Assembly: GCA_937927725.1 (NCBI GenBank)
Contig: CALBSE010000035.1
Span: 1 to 64,000 of the forward strand
Direction of reading: 5' to 3'
From: an uncultured Actinomycetes bacterium
GTDB taxonomy: Bacteria > Actinomycetota > Acidimicrobiia > Acidimicrobiales > Acidimicrobilacustridaceae
DNA length: 64,000 nt
The notes below the pieces were generated by a model. That model was not told where the DNA came from and ran no database searches. It was given only the letters and a program-made list of their open reading frames with translations. Made by a program: the position numbers and the translations under genes. This document shows, piece after piece, positions 1-8,433 of this stretch. The stretch's first letter is position 1, and every line of letters begins with the position of its first letter.

Positions 1-28
1 CCCTCCTTTCCGTCTACCGGGAGAACCG

Positions 29-1300
29 GTGAATCTGCTCGTTATCTGCCCTCATTTCGACCCTGATGTCGCCCCAACGGGCGTTGTGATGTCGCGGATT
101 GCCCACGAACTCATTGATCGGGGACATCGACTTCACGTCGTGACCTCGCTGCCTTGGTACCGGCACCACGCGATAGATCCCGGATGGGAAGGACAGCTAG
201 TGCGCACTGAGCGCACCGAGTGGGGGCGCATAAGTCGCGTCCATCCGTTCCCAACCGACAAGAGAAACATTCCAGCTAGAGCTCTCGCCTTCGGTGGATT
301 CACCGCTCTTGCGACGCTCGTCGGAACATTCAGCCGCGTTCGACCTGATGCGGTGTTGGCGATGTCGCCTCCGCTCACGCTGGGTATGGCAGGCCGCGTG
401 GCGGCAACGGCGCGACGAATTCCGCTGGTCTTCAACATTCAAGATGTCTTTCCCGATGTAGCGATTGAACTTGGCCTTCTCACCGGAGATCGGGTGATTC
501 GCGGTGCTCGTGCGCTTGAGCGTGTGAGTTACCGAATGTCTAATGCGGTCACGGTGCTTTCCGAAGATCTCGCTGACAACGTCCGATCGAAGATCACCAT
601 CGGCTTGGATGGCGCGGAGGCCGAGGCACAAGCATCAAAAGTTCGAGTCATCCCCAATTTTGTCGATACCCAAGCGATCCGGCCGTCGGCTCGCGAGAAT
701 TCGTATCGGGAGCAGTATCGACTCATCGGCAAAAAGGTCGTGATGTACGCCGGGAACGTCGGATTTTCGCAATCACTCGATCTCGTCCTTGATGCGGCGC
801 GTTCGTTCCAAGAGACACGACCCGATGTGGTGTTCGTGATTAACGGCGGGGGATCAGCCCGACCTGACTTAGAACGCGACGCTGCGAATCTTCCCAATAT
901 TCGTTTCATCGATATGCAGCCAATCGAACGGCTTCCAGAAGTTCTGGCCGCTGGCGATCTACATGTCGTTCCGCTTCGTGCCGGTTTGGCATGGTCAAGC
1001 GTTCCATCGAAGTTGTATTCAATTCTCGCTGCCGGTCGGCCGATTGTCGCAAGCGTCGACGCAGGCACTGAAGTGGAACGGACGCTCGAGCGCGCCGGAG
1101 CGGGCATCGCAGTGCCGCCCGACAATCCCGAGGAATTCCGCGCTGCACTCGCCGAGCTCCTTGATGATCAGGAACGATCCGAGAGGATGGGAGCCTCCGG
1201 AAGGCTTTTTGTCGAACGGTGGGCGTCGCCAGCGGCAGTTGCCGAGTCCTACGAGAATCTGTTCGCGGAGTTGATTGATCGACGGAACTCTCGTCGCTGA
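29..1300 (+). CDS. GT4-family glycosyltransferase (WbuB/WcaI-like)
   Basis: A 423-residue cytoplasmic glycosyltransferase, probably adding a sugar to a lipid-linked surface glycan. The N-terminal half opens with the GT4 acceptor-side pattern (MNLLVICPHFDPDVAPTG) and the C-terminal half has the nucleotide-sugar lobe beginning near VVMYAGNVGFSQSLD. The sequence VPSKLYSILAAGRPI at about residues 325-340 is typical of the WbuB/WcaI branch. The start is GTG at 29, chosen for the GGAGA ribosome-binding sequence a few bases upstream; the gene appears complete. It heads a plus-strand run with a small membrane protein, a nucleotidyltransferase and an epimerase, which supports a role in polysaccharide assembly. 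Family assignment is firm; donor and acceptor sugars cannot be read from the sequence. Confidence 0.88.
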   Translation: MNLLVICPHFDPDVAPTGVVMSRIAHELIDRGHRLHVVTSLPWYRHHAIDPGWEGQLVRTERTEWGRISRVHPFPTDKRNIPARALAFGGFTALATLVGTFSRVRPDAVLAMSPPLTLGMAGRVAATARRIPLVFNIQDVFPDVAIELGLLTGDRVIRGARALERVSYRMSNAVTVLSEDLADNVRSKITIGLDGAEAEAQASKVRVIPNFVDTQAIRPSARENSYREQYRLIGKKVVMYAGNVGFSQSLDLVLDAARSFQETRPDVVFVINGGGSARPDLERDAANLPNIRFIDMQPIERLPEVLAAGDLHVVPLRAGLAWSSVPSKLYSILAAGRPIVASVDAGTEVERTLERAGAGIAVPPDNPEEFRAALAELLDDQERSERMGASGRLFVERWASPAAVAESYENLFAELIDRRNSRR

Positions 1301-1349
1301 ACAGTCTCTGACCCGACCTATGAGCGTTGACCGCTAACATCGTTGCACT

Positions 1350-1667
1350 ATGGGTAAAGCATCTCAGGCCAAGAAGGCAGCCCGATTGGCCCGAGAGAGT
1401 GGCCACGTCGAGCAACGTCCGAAGCGGCGGTTGGCGTTTCCTCTTGCTGTTGCGGCAGCAGTGATCGTTGGAGTCTTGATGGTCGTCATCGCCAGGCAGC
1501 CTGCCTCAACTCCGAAACTGAATATCGATCCGACCACTGTCACCCTCGATCCAACGGTCTCGACGCTTGACCCCGCAGCAGCGACGGACAGTTCGTCGAC
1601 CACAATCGCCAGTAGCAGTGCAGATACCGTCCCGGCTACCGCGACGACGGTTGCGGCGGGCCAGTGA
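1350..1667 (+). CDS. Small single-pass membrane protein with Ser/Thr-rich tail
   Basis: A 105-residue protein of unknown function. It has a basic N-terminus (MGKASQAKKAARLARESG), one hydrophobic helix at about residues 32-49 and an external tail rich in Ser, Thr, Ala and Asp that contains a short repeat (VTLDPTVSTLDP). I recall a similar basic start in larger actinobacterial membrane proteins, but no catalytic domain follows here, so it may be a short anchor or a shortened relative. Its stop overlaps the GTG start of the next gene by 4 bases (1664-1667), which indicates translational coupling within the sugar operon. The low-complexity tail could be an O-glycosylation substrate; that is speculation. 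Confidence 0.65.
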   Translation: MGKASQAKKAARLARESGHVEQRPKRRLAFPLAVAAAVIVGVLMVVIARQPASTPKLNIDPTTVTLDPTVSTLDPAAATDSSSTTIASSSADTVPATATTVAAGQ

Positions 1668-2665
1668 GAGCGGTTGTCCTCGTCGGGGGATTTGGCACGC
1701 GCCTACGGCCTCTCACAAATGACCTTCCGAAGCAGATGCTCCCAGTTGTTCGTGTGCCCATGATCGAACGGGTTGTTTCTGCGCTTGGTTCGTTCGGAGT
1801 GACCGAGGCAGTTCTTTCGCTTGGCTACCGCCCCGATGCTTTTATCGACGCGTATCCCGATGGTGTGTGTGCCGGCGTTGTTCTTCACTATGCCGTCGAG
1901 CCCGAGCCACTCGATACCGCCGGCGCGGTTCGTTTCGCGGCTCTCTCTGCCGGAATCGATGACACGTTTCTCGTCGTCAACGGCGATGTGCTGACTGATC
2001 TCGATGTCACCGAGTTGTGGAATTTTCACAAGAGTCACGGCGCCGAAGGCACGATCGCACTGACCCCCGTCGAAGACCCCTCGCGATACGGGGTTGTTCC
2101 GATCGACGAAAACGGTCGTGTCATCGAATTTGTGGAAAAGCCAGATCCGGGAACCGCTCCGACGAACTGGATCAATGCAGGCACCTATGTGCTCGAACCT
2201 TCTGTCCTCGATCGCATTGCTTCCGATCGAAAGGTTTCGATTGAGCGGGAAACCTTTCCAGCAATGGTGGCCGACGCAAGCTTGTACGCGTTGCACAGCG
2301 ATTCGTATTGGATCGATGCCGGTACACCCGAAACCTATTTGCGAGCGCAACTCGATCTTGTCGACGGAGTTCGTGCGAACGAAGCTGCCGTGCTGCCATC
2401 GGATGAGATCGACACATCTGCGATGGTCGAGAACTCAGTCCTTGGGGCTGATGTCGTCGTGGGTAACGGCGCAATCATTCGCAACTCAATTGTGATGGAC
2501 GGGGTCACTGTCGGCCCTGGTGTTCGCATTCATGATTCGATTATTGCGAGCGGAGCTCGTATTGGTCCTGATTCACACATCAGCGAATTGACGGTCATTG
2601 GCGCCGGAATTCAGGTTCCTGCGCAGTCCGAGTTGTCTGGTGCCCGACTTCCCGAAAGCGAGTAA
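1664..2665 (+). CDS. manC: Sugar-1-phosphate nucleotidyltransferase, probably mannose-1-phosphate guanylyltransferase
   Basis: A 333-residue enzyme that joins a sugar-1-phosphate to an NTP. The N-terminus has the nucleotidyltransferase signature (VLVGGFGTRLRPLTNDLPKQ, residues 5-24); residues 240-330 form a left-handed beta-helix of hexapeptide-like repeats, as in GDP-mannose pyrophosphorylases of the eukaryotic/actinobacterial type. GDP-mannose is the best guess because gmd, rmd and manB are in the window and the mycobacterial GMPP gene (Rv3264c) sits beside the F420 genes. Glucose-1-phosphate thymidylyl- or uridylyltransferase activity cannot be excluded from the motif. The start is GTG at 1664, overlapping the previous stop; the next gene begins 2 bases after this stop. 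Confidence 0.75.
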   Translation: MRAVVLVGGFGTRLRPLTNDLPKQMLPVVRVPMIERVVSALGSFGVTEAVLSLGYRPDAFIDAYPDGVCAGVVLHYAVEPEPLDTAGAVRFAALSAGIDDTFLVVNGDVLTDLDVTELWNFHKSHGAEGTIALTPVEDPSRYGVVPIDENGRVIEFVEKPDPGTAPTNWINAGTYVLEPSVLDRIASDRKVSIERETFPAMVADASLYALHSDSYWIDAGTPETYLRAQLDLVDGVRANEAAVLPSDEIDTSAMVENSVLGADVVVGNGAIIRNSIVMDGVTVGPGVRIHDSIIASGARIGPDSHISELTVIGAGIQVPAQSELSGARLPESE

Positions 2666-2667
2666 GG

Positions 2668-3612
2668 ATGCGTGCTGTTGTCACCGGCGGAGCCGGATTC
2701 ATCGGTTCCACATTGACTGATCGCCTTCTTACCGAGGGGCATTCGGTCACTGTTCTCGACAGCCTCGCGACTGGACGTCTGTCGAACTTGGATAGCGCTC
2801 GCTCCGCTGGTGATCGTTTCACGTTTGTGGAACTCGATGTCAGGTCTCCTGAGATTCCAGAGATACTTGCCGCGGCGAAACCCGATGTCGTCTTTCATCT
2901 CGCGGCACAGGCAGATGTTCGCGTGTCGGTCGAACGCCCGCTTTTCGACGCCGAAGTGAATGTGCTCGGTGGTCTCAACGTGATCGAAGGCGCTCGTTTG
3001 GCAGGTGCCCGCAAAGTTGTGGTGGCGTCAAGTGGCGGAACGATTTATGGCGATCCTGCTCCCGAGGACCTTCCGGTCGACGAGCAGCATTCGCAGCACC
3101 CGATTTCCCCCTATGGAGTCGCAAAGAAAGTTATTGACGACTACTTGCACGCGTTCCAGTTCCTTCACGGACTGAATTACGCCGCGTTGGCGCTCGCAAA
3201 TGTCTACGGTCCTCGCCAGGATCCTCACGGTGAAGCTGGTGTTGTTGCAATCTTTGCCGGGCGATTGCTCCGAGGCGAAGGCTGTCGAATTTTCGGTGAC
3301 GGCGAACAGACCCGAGATTTCGTGTTTGTCGACGATGTCGTCGAAGCGTTCGTTCGTGCCGCTGACCGCGGCGATGGAGTCCTGTGCAACATCGGCACTG
3401 GTGTCGAAACCTCGGTGAACAGTCTCTACCGGGCAATGGCCGATGCGGCAGGAGTGGCGGCGAATGCAACGTACGAGCCGGCCCGCGCCGGAGAACTGGC
3501 TCGTTCTGCGCTCAATCCAGCATTCGCCGGGACGCAGCTCGGATGGGCTCCCAAGACGTCGCTTGAGTCGGGCGCATTGGCAACGCTTGATTGGTTTCGC
3601 GCGCAGGCCTGA
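2668..3612 (+). CDS. NAD-dependent sugar epimerase/dehydratase (GalE-like extended SDR)
   Basis: A 314-residue extended short-chain dehydrogenase acting on a nucleotide sugar, most like UDP-glucose 4-epimerases. The Rossmann glycine motif is at residues 7-13 (GGAGFIG), the catalytic serine lies in VVVASSGGTIYG and the Tyr-x-x-x-Lys pair is in SPYGVAKK at about residue 150. C-terminal substrate residues appear in the stretch around FGDGEQTRDFVFVDDV, the usual GalE-type signature. It starts 2 bases after the nucleotidyltransferase stop, so the two are surely co-transcribed. The class is certain; whether it is a 4-epimerase, a C6 dehydratase or another isomerase is not. Confidence 0.85.
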   Translation: MRAVVTGGAGFIGSTLTDRLLTEGHSVTVLDSLATGRLSNLDSARSAGDRFTFVELDVRSPEIPEILAAAKPDVVFHLAAQADVRVSVERPLFDAEVNVLGGLNVIEGARLAGARKVVVASSGGTIYGDPAPEDLPVDEQHSQHPISPYGVAKKVIDDYLHAFQFLHGLNYAALALANVYGPRQDPHGEAGVVAIFAGRLLRGEGCRIFGDGEQTRDFVFVDDVVEAFVRAADRGDGVLCNIGTGVETSVNSLYRAMADAAGVAANATYEPARAGELARSALNPAFAGTQLGWAPKTSLESGALATLDWFRAQA

Positions 3613-3615
3613 GAA

Positions 3616-4734
3616 CTAACTCTTTAAGGCATTCCAGACGTTACGAAACTTCCGACGAATACGCAGTGGTAGGAGCGCTTCAAGTTCGGCGAGTTGGGCT
3701 TTCGTTTCGTGGAGTTGAAGGCGATAGCTCTCGGCTCGCGGTTCCCATTCGCCGAAGAGTGAGTCTCGACTGCGGTTGTGTGAGAGTTCGACCGTCATGT
3801 CCTTATCGCGCTGATCAAACGACGCCACGATTAAACCGTCTCCGCTATAGGACTCCGAGATGGAATGTTCAGCAATGATGTGCGCGCCGGACCACAGCAA
3901 AATATCGAGGACCTGTTGATGGGTCGTTGCGCTCCCCGTGATTGATAAATCGTGGGTACTCACGAAAAGAAAGCGAACTGCGCCTTTTCGGAGTCGTTCG
4001 CTGGCTCGAAGAAGTAGGGGAACCTCGCCGCCCTGGATGTCAGAAAGGAGGACATCGACATGGTCGATCTCGCACATCGTCAGAAGTGAGTCGAGATCAT
4101 GGGAGGGGAGGTCAACTGGGTTCGGGTTGGTTTCGGTCACGAAACCTTGAATCGAGCCGCCACCGATACCGATGGCGGCATTGAGAAACGTTCCAGTTCG
4201 CCCGTTGATGGCGAAATTACGTTTGCCCACCTCGAGGTGGTGGGCATCAGGTTCGAGGCAGATGGAGTTGCCGGTCGGGAAATCATTGAGAAACCAAAGG
4301 CTGTAATAGGCCCAGAAGCTGCCCAGCTCAATCATCGTTGGCGGACGTTCAGTCGGCCCCGTTTCGGCAAGTCGCTTCATAATCGCCGCGAAGACCGCTT
4401 CTTCTTGCGGTTCATGGATTCCGCGAAGACAACGAATAATTTCTCCAGAAATGATCCCGTAGTAACAGCCCTCTTCGACGAGAACACCGTTATGCATCAC
4501 CTGAACTCGACCACCTTGATGGTCGATGACATCGCCGGCATTGGCGACTCGCGGCAGGTTGTCGGCGTCGGTGCATGAAATTGTCATTGCGATCCGAGAC
4601 TGAAACGCAGCCGGAACATTGGTGAAGTCGGGAGTGAGCCCGTTTGGGCGTGGAGCACCGAGACTTCCGAGTGGCGGTGGTGGAGGTGCTGTCGGAGGTG
4701 GGGTATCGACAGGGGAAATCGCGGGGTCAGTCAT
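3616..4734 (-). CDS. FkbM-type SAM-dependent methyltransferase with coiled C-terminal tail
   Basis: A 372-residue protein, last in the minus-strand sugar/F420 operon. The N-terminal 40 residues are proline-rich. A Rossmann methyltransferase core then follows: a motif-I-like region MIELGSFWAYYSLWFL, the acidic loop CLEPDAHH and the FkbM-type core LLSDIQGGEVPLLL. The C-terminus (EPRAESYRLQLHETKAQLAE and after) is predicted coiled coil followed by basic residues. FkbM enzymes O-methylate sugars or polyketides; here methylation of a surface sugar is likely. I chose the ATG at 4734, 19 bases beyond the cofE stop; an upstream start at 4809 would overlap cofE and adds a low-complexity leader. Confidence 0.75.
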   Translation of the reverse strand: MTDPAISPVDTPPPTAPPPPPLGSLGAPRPNGLTPDFTNVPAAFQSRIAMTISCTDADNLPRVANAGDVIDHQGGRVQVMHNGVLVEEGCYYGIISGEIIRCLRGIHEPQEEAVFAAIMKRLAETGPTERPPTMIELGSFWAYYSLWFLNDFPTGNSICLEPDAHHLEVGKRNFAINGRTGTFLNAAIGIGGGSIQGFVTETNPNPVDLPSHDLDSLLTMCEIDHVDVLLSDIQGGEVPLLLRASERLRKGAVRFLFVSTHDLSITGSATTHQQVLDILLWSGAHIIAEHSISESYSGDGLIVASFDQRDKDMTVELSHNRSRDSLFGEWEPRAESYRLQLHETKAQLAELEALLPLRIRRKFRNVWNALKS

Positions 4735-4753
4735 TGATGTGGAACTCGTTCTC

Positions 4754-5470
4754 TTATCGGAAGAGGTCGTCGACGGGGGAGCGCACGATTTCTTCGGCAA
4801 CGCTTCCATCGCGCAGCCATGAGGGGTCAGCGCCGCGAATCACTGCGACAGGGATGTTGGTCGACTTGCCCATGACGAGTTCGGCCGCGGACGCGAGTTC
4901 ATCGACAACAGCGACTTCAGTGACGTGCATCTCGCGACCGAGGGCATCGGGAGTTCCACGTAGATCGACGACTGCAGCGACCCCTGCGCACCCGATCGCG
5001 ACGTCGGTAACGCCTCTGCGCCATGTGCGGCCGAATGTGTCCGAGATGATGACTGCGACGTCGACGCCGAAGCGATGGCGTAGCCCGTCGCGAATACGTC
5101 GAGCTGATCGGTCGGAATCGACGGGAAGCAATGCCGCGTAACCGCTTTCGACATTCGAAAGATCGATGCCGGCGTTGGCGCAAACAAAACCGTGTGCGGT
5201 CTCGCTAATGATGAGATCACCCCGACGCCGAAGGATTCGAACCGATTCACGTTCGACAAGCGGTTTGTGGCTCAGTGGATCGTTGGGATCGATTGCAACG
5301 AGTCGATCCTCGGCTTTCGAAACAATCTTCTGGGTCACGATGATGACGTCCCCATCGGCCAGTTTCGTATCGGCAGAACTCGACGATGCCTCATGAATAA
5401 TCGCGGCAAGATCGTCACCAGCATGGATTTCGCCGATGCCTTCGATGCCAAAGATTTCCATACGACTCAT
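4754..5470 (-). CDS. cofE: Coenzyme F420-0:L-glutamate ligase
   Basis: A 238-residue CofE-family ligase, which adds gamma-linked glutamates to F420-0 with GTP. Recognisable family stretches include DGDVIIVTQKIVSKAEDRLV, SVRILRRRGDLIISET, GFVCANAGIDLSNVE and ISDTFGRTWRRGVTDVAIG (metal/substrate region). It is a stand-alone CofE: the C-terminal nitroreductase-like domain that makes mycobacterial FbiB about 450 residues long is absent. The ATG overlaps the cofD stop in an ATGA arrangement (5467-5470), indicating coupled translation. An internal ATG three codons later is an alternative start. Function is assigned with high confidence from motifs and the cofD pairing. Confidence 0.92.
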   Translation of the reverse strand: MSRMEIFGIEGIGEIHAGDDLAAIIHEASSSSADTKLADGDVIIVTQKIVSKAEDRLVAIDPNDPLSHKPLVERESVRILRRRGDLIISETAHGFVCANAGIDLSNVESGYAALLPVDSDRSARRIRDGLRHRFGVDVAVIISDTFGRTWRRGVTDVAIGCAGVAAVVDLRGTPDALGREMHVTEVAVVDELASAAELVMGKSTNIPVAVIRGADPSWLRDGSVAEEIVRSPVDDLFR

Positions 5471-6435
5471 TTGCTTACTCCTGTAAGCACCGTTCGCGCT
5501 AGCGATTCAGAAACTCCAGGCTTGCTCATGATCGTTTCGGTGACGATGCAATCCAGTCCGAAGGCTTCGACGGCGTATCTGCGATCGGCATCTGCGGTAT
5601 CGATAATGAGAGTGCTCGCGAATTCGTTGTAGAGGTGGGCAACGCCGAGTACGGAGGCTTCGTGACCCATCTCTGCGAGCATCCGATCGGCAGGACCCTT
5701 GAGCGCAGCGCCCGCAATGATCGGTGAGACAGAGACGACATCGTCGCGACGGCGAACGAGGGCGTCGCGAATGCCGGGCACGGCGAGTACTGGTGCAATC
5801 GAGACGAGAGGATTTGATGGCGCGATGACGATGAGTTCTGACGACTCGATGGCATCAAGGACGCCCGGAGCGGGCGAGGAGTTTTCTGCACCATCAAATC
5901 GAATCGCAGATATCGGAACGGAGTGGTGGCGTTGCACGAAGTACTCCTGAAAACTGATTTCAGTTCCGGCGGGAAGTCCGGGCGAGATTCCGTCAGGAGA
6001 GTCATCAGTTGCCAGGGTCACCATCGTGCGGAGATGGTCGCAAGTCGCGGGGATCACGGTGAGGTCAAGGTTCCATGCGGAGACGATTTCGCTCGTTACC
6101 GTCGCGAGATCAGCGCCCTCGTGCAGGCGCTGTGTGCGATAGAGATGGGTTCCGAGATCGCGATCACCGAGTCCGAACCAACTCACACCGCCGTAGTGTT
6201 CGAGCATTGTTCGTGCCTGCCACGACTCATCAACCAAGCCCCAGCCCGTCTCTGGGTTGATGGCATCGGCAAGTGTGTACGTCACCGTGTCGAGATCAGG
6301 CGAAATGTGCAGGCCGTGAAGGACGAGGTCGTCGCCGACGTTGACGATTGCGGTGACTTCAGAGGCGTCAACGACCTGAAGTAGCGCCCGCAACATTCTT
6401 GCGGCGCCTACGCCACCAGCGATGACGGTGATCAT
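5467..6435 (-). CDS. cofD: 2-phospho-L-lactate (or phosphoenolpyruvyl) transferase of F420 biosynthesis
   Basis: A 322-residue CofD/FbiA protein that transfers the phospho-lactyl or phosphoenolpyruvyl group onto FO to give (dehydro-)F420-0. The N-terminus ITVIAGGVGAARMLRALLQV and the stretch VNVGDDLVLHGLHISPDLDT are hallmark CofD sequences; GLGDRDLGTHLYRTQRLHEG and IAPSNPLVSIAPVLAVPGIR further confirm it. Length is normal for the family. It lies 5 bases after gmd and overlaps cofE by 4 bases, so F420 synthesis genes are embedded in a deoxy-sugar operon. In actinobacteria the donor is thought to derive from phosphoenolpyruvate; the sequence alone does not settle this. Confidence 0.93.
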   Translation of the reverse strand: MITVIAGGVGAARMLRALLQVVDASEVTAIVNVGDDLVLHGLHISPDLDTVTYTLADAINPETGWGLVDESWQARTMLEHYGGVSWFGLGDRDLGTHLYRTQRLHEGADLATVTSEIVSAWNLDLTVIPATCDHLRTMVTLATDDSPDGISPGLPAGTEISFQEYFVQRHHSVPISAIRFDGAENSSPAPGVLDAIESSELIVIAPSNPLVSIAPVLAVPGIRDALVRRRDDVVSVSPIIAGAALKGPADRMLAEMGHEASVLGVAHLYNEFASTLIIDTADADRRYAVEAFGLDCIVTETIMSKPGVSESLARTVLTGVSK

Positions 6436-6440
6436 GTCGA

Positions 6441-7421
6441 CTACGACAAGTCGCGTTGTTGGCGAGCGACGTTTTCGAGGTCGGCATCGACCATCATGTG
6501 CACAAGATCGCGGAACGGTGTTTTGGGTTCCCAGCCGAGGATGGTCTTCGCATGGGTTGCATCGCCGACGAGGAGATCTACTTCAGCGGGACGAAAGAAT
6601 CGCTCGTCAATAACGACATGGTCTTCCCAATTGAGGCCCACCCGAGAGAACGCGATCTCGCAAAACTCGCGAACCGAGTGAGTCTCGTCGGTGGAGATAA
6701 CGAAATCGCCGGGTACGTCCTGTTGGAGCATCCGCCACATGGCATCGACGTAATCGCCGGCGAAACCCCAATCGCGCTGTGCATCAAGGTTGCCAAGTCG
6801 AATTTCGGAGTCGAGCCCTAGTTTGATTCGAGCAACACCATTGGCAATTTTTCGGGTCACAAATTCAAGACCACGGCGCGGACTTTCGTGGTTGAACAGG
6901 ATTCCCGAGCTCGCGTGCATGTCGTAGCTCTCGCGATAGTTCACGGTGATCCAATGGCCGTAGAGCTTGGCGACGCCATAGGGGCTGCGCGGGTAGAACG
7001 GTGTGGACTCGCGTTGCGGCACCTCAACAACTTTGCCGAACATTTCCGAGGAACTCGCTTGGTAGAAGCGGACATCGTGATCGGCGAGCCGAATCGCGTC
7101 GAGAAGGCGAGTGACGCCGAGAGCGGTGGTTTCACCCGTGAGAACGGGCTGGCCAAATGAGGTTTGCACAAACGACTGGGCGGCGAGGTTGTAGACCTCG
7201 TCGGGCTTGTGATCGCGCATGATGTGAATCATTGAGACTTCGTCGAGGAGGTCACCGGGAACGAGCTCAAGGTCGTCTTGGAGGTGGCCGATTCGTTCGA
7301 AGTTCAATGTGGAACTCCGACGGACCATTCCGACGACGTGGTACCCCTTGGCCAAAAGCAGTTCGGCGAGATAGGAGCCGTCCTGGCCAGTGATTCCTGT
7401 GATGAGTGCGCGTTTGCTCAT
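6441..7421 (-). CDS. gmd: GDP-mannose 4,6-dehydratase
   Basis: A 326-residue extended SDR that converts GDP-mannose to GDP-4-keto-6-deoxymannose. It has the N-terminal ALITGITGQDGSYLAELLL motif, the catalytic Tyr-x-x-x-Lys in SPYGVAKLYGHW and the highly characteristic NHESPRRGLEFVTRKI stretch of GMD enzymes; YNLAAQSFVQTSF is also diagnostic. I chose the ATG at 7421, which puts the Rossmann strand at the N-terminus as in the family; the reading frame is open ten codons further. It lies downstream of rmd and directly upstream of cofD. Together with rmd it gives a complete two-step route from GDP-mannose to GDP-D-rhamnose. Confidence 0.95.
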   Translation of the reverse strand: MSKRALITGITGQDGSYLAELLLAKGYHVVGMVRRSSTLNFERIGHLQDDLELVPGDLLDEVSMIHIMRDHKPDEVYNLAAQSFVQTSFGQPVLTGETTALGVTRLLDAIRLADHDVRFYQASSSEMFGKVVEVPQRESTPFYPRSPYGVAKLYGHWITVNYRESYDMHASSGILFNHESPRRGLEFVTRKIANGVARIKLGLDSEIRLGNLDAQRDWGFAGDYVDAMWRMLQQDVPGDFVISTDETHSVREFCEIAFSRVGLNWEDHVVIDERFFRPAEVDLLVGDATHAKTILGWEPKTPFRDLVHMMVDADLENVARQQRDLS

Positions 7422-7515
7422 TGTGTAATTCCGCTCGGGGAGTGGGGGCATCGCCCGTGGTCTTGAGATTCTACGGGCCGGCGTGGCCTCGAGGTTGTTA
7501 CGAGAAATTCCGGAG

Positions 7516-8424
7516 TCATCGTTGACCCATCACGGCGAATCGGTACTCGTCGAGGATGTCATGAAGCGTTGTTTCAAGAGGAATCTCGGGGGCCCAACCA
7601 GTTGCTTCGTTCAGCCGGGTCGGATCTCCGCGAAGTACCGGCGTTTCGACAGGCCGCTGAAGTTCAGGATCGGGTTCTAGTTGCATCGGCGATTTTGCGA
7701 GCAAAACGAGGCGCTGGGCGAGATCACCGATGGTGAGGTCGCGGCCAGTGCAAACGTTGTAGGCCGCTCCGGGTTCTCCTCGTTCCATGAGAAGCCGATA
7801 GGCGCGCACGACATCGCGAACATCGGTGATGTCTCGGCGAGGCGTGAGGTTTCCGACAGGCACCGAGCGCAATCCGTCTCGCTCGTTGATGGCGATTCGC
7901 TCAGCGATGGCCGGAGCAACGAAACGTGTGGTTTGTCCTGGGCCGAGGTGATTGAACGCACGGACACGGATGGTCTCAAGGTTGTGGCCCAACCATGACT
8001 GAAGGGCGAGTTGATCGGCGGCAACTTTGCTCGCTGCGTAGGGCGTGACCGGTCGGAAGGGCGTCGATTCATTGATTGGTAACTCGTCAGCAGTGACATG
8101 GCCGTAAATGTCTGCGCTACTTACGGCAAGGACGCGAGGTTTGCCGTTGTTGACGCATGCCTGAAGAAGGTTGAGCGTGCCTTCGGCGTTCACGCGGAAG
8201 GCGTCGAGGGGGAAGTCCCATGAGGCGCCCACATCGCTCCATCCTCCGAGGTGGTAAACGACGTCGGGCTTGGTGTCTGCAAGAAGAGCAGCAACGGCGA
8301 TGGGATCAAGGAGGTCGGGACCGTCGGCGCGGTCAACTCCGATGACGGTGTCGCCCTGAAGGTCCAAATGTGTACACAGGTGACGTCCGACAAAGCCGGC
8401 CGCGCCGGTGACTAAAGCCTTCAC
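7516..8424 (-). CDS. rmd: GDP-4-keto-6-deoxy-D-mannose reductase
   Basis: A 302-residue extended SDR matching the RMD group, which reduces the GMD product to GDP-D-rhamnose. Features are the N-terminal GAAGFVGRHL glycine motif, AVSSADIYG, the Tyr-x-x-x-Lys in TPYAASKVAADQL and VRAFNHLGPGQTTRFVAPAI, which is typical of GMD/RMD-type enzymes. It is adjacent to gmd in the same operon, with 94 bases between this stop and the chosen gmd start, and 9 bases downstream of a GT4 glycosyltransferase. GDP-fucose synthase (wcaG) is the main alternative, but that family has a different C-terminal pattern. Substrate assignment rests on the gmd neighbour. Confidence 0.82.
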   Translation of the reverse strand: MKALVTGAAGFVGRHLCTHLDLQGDTVIGVDRADGPDLLDPIAVAALLADTKPDVVYHLGGWSDVGASWDFPLDAFRVNAEGTLNLLQACVNNGKPRVLAVSSADIYGHVTADELPINESTPFRPVTPYAASKVAADQLALQSWLGHNLETIRVRAFNHLGPGQTTRFVAPAIAERIAINERDGLRSVPVGNLTPRRDITDVRDVVRAYRLLMERGEPGAAYNVCTGRDLTIGDLAQRLVLLAKSPMQLEPDPELQRPVETPVLRGDPTRLNEATGWAPEIPLETTLHDILDEYRFAVMGQR

Positions 8425-8433
8425 AATGCGATC

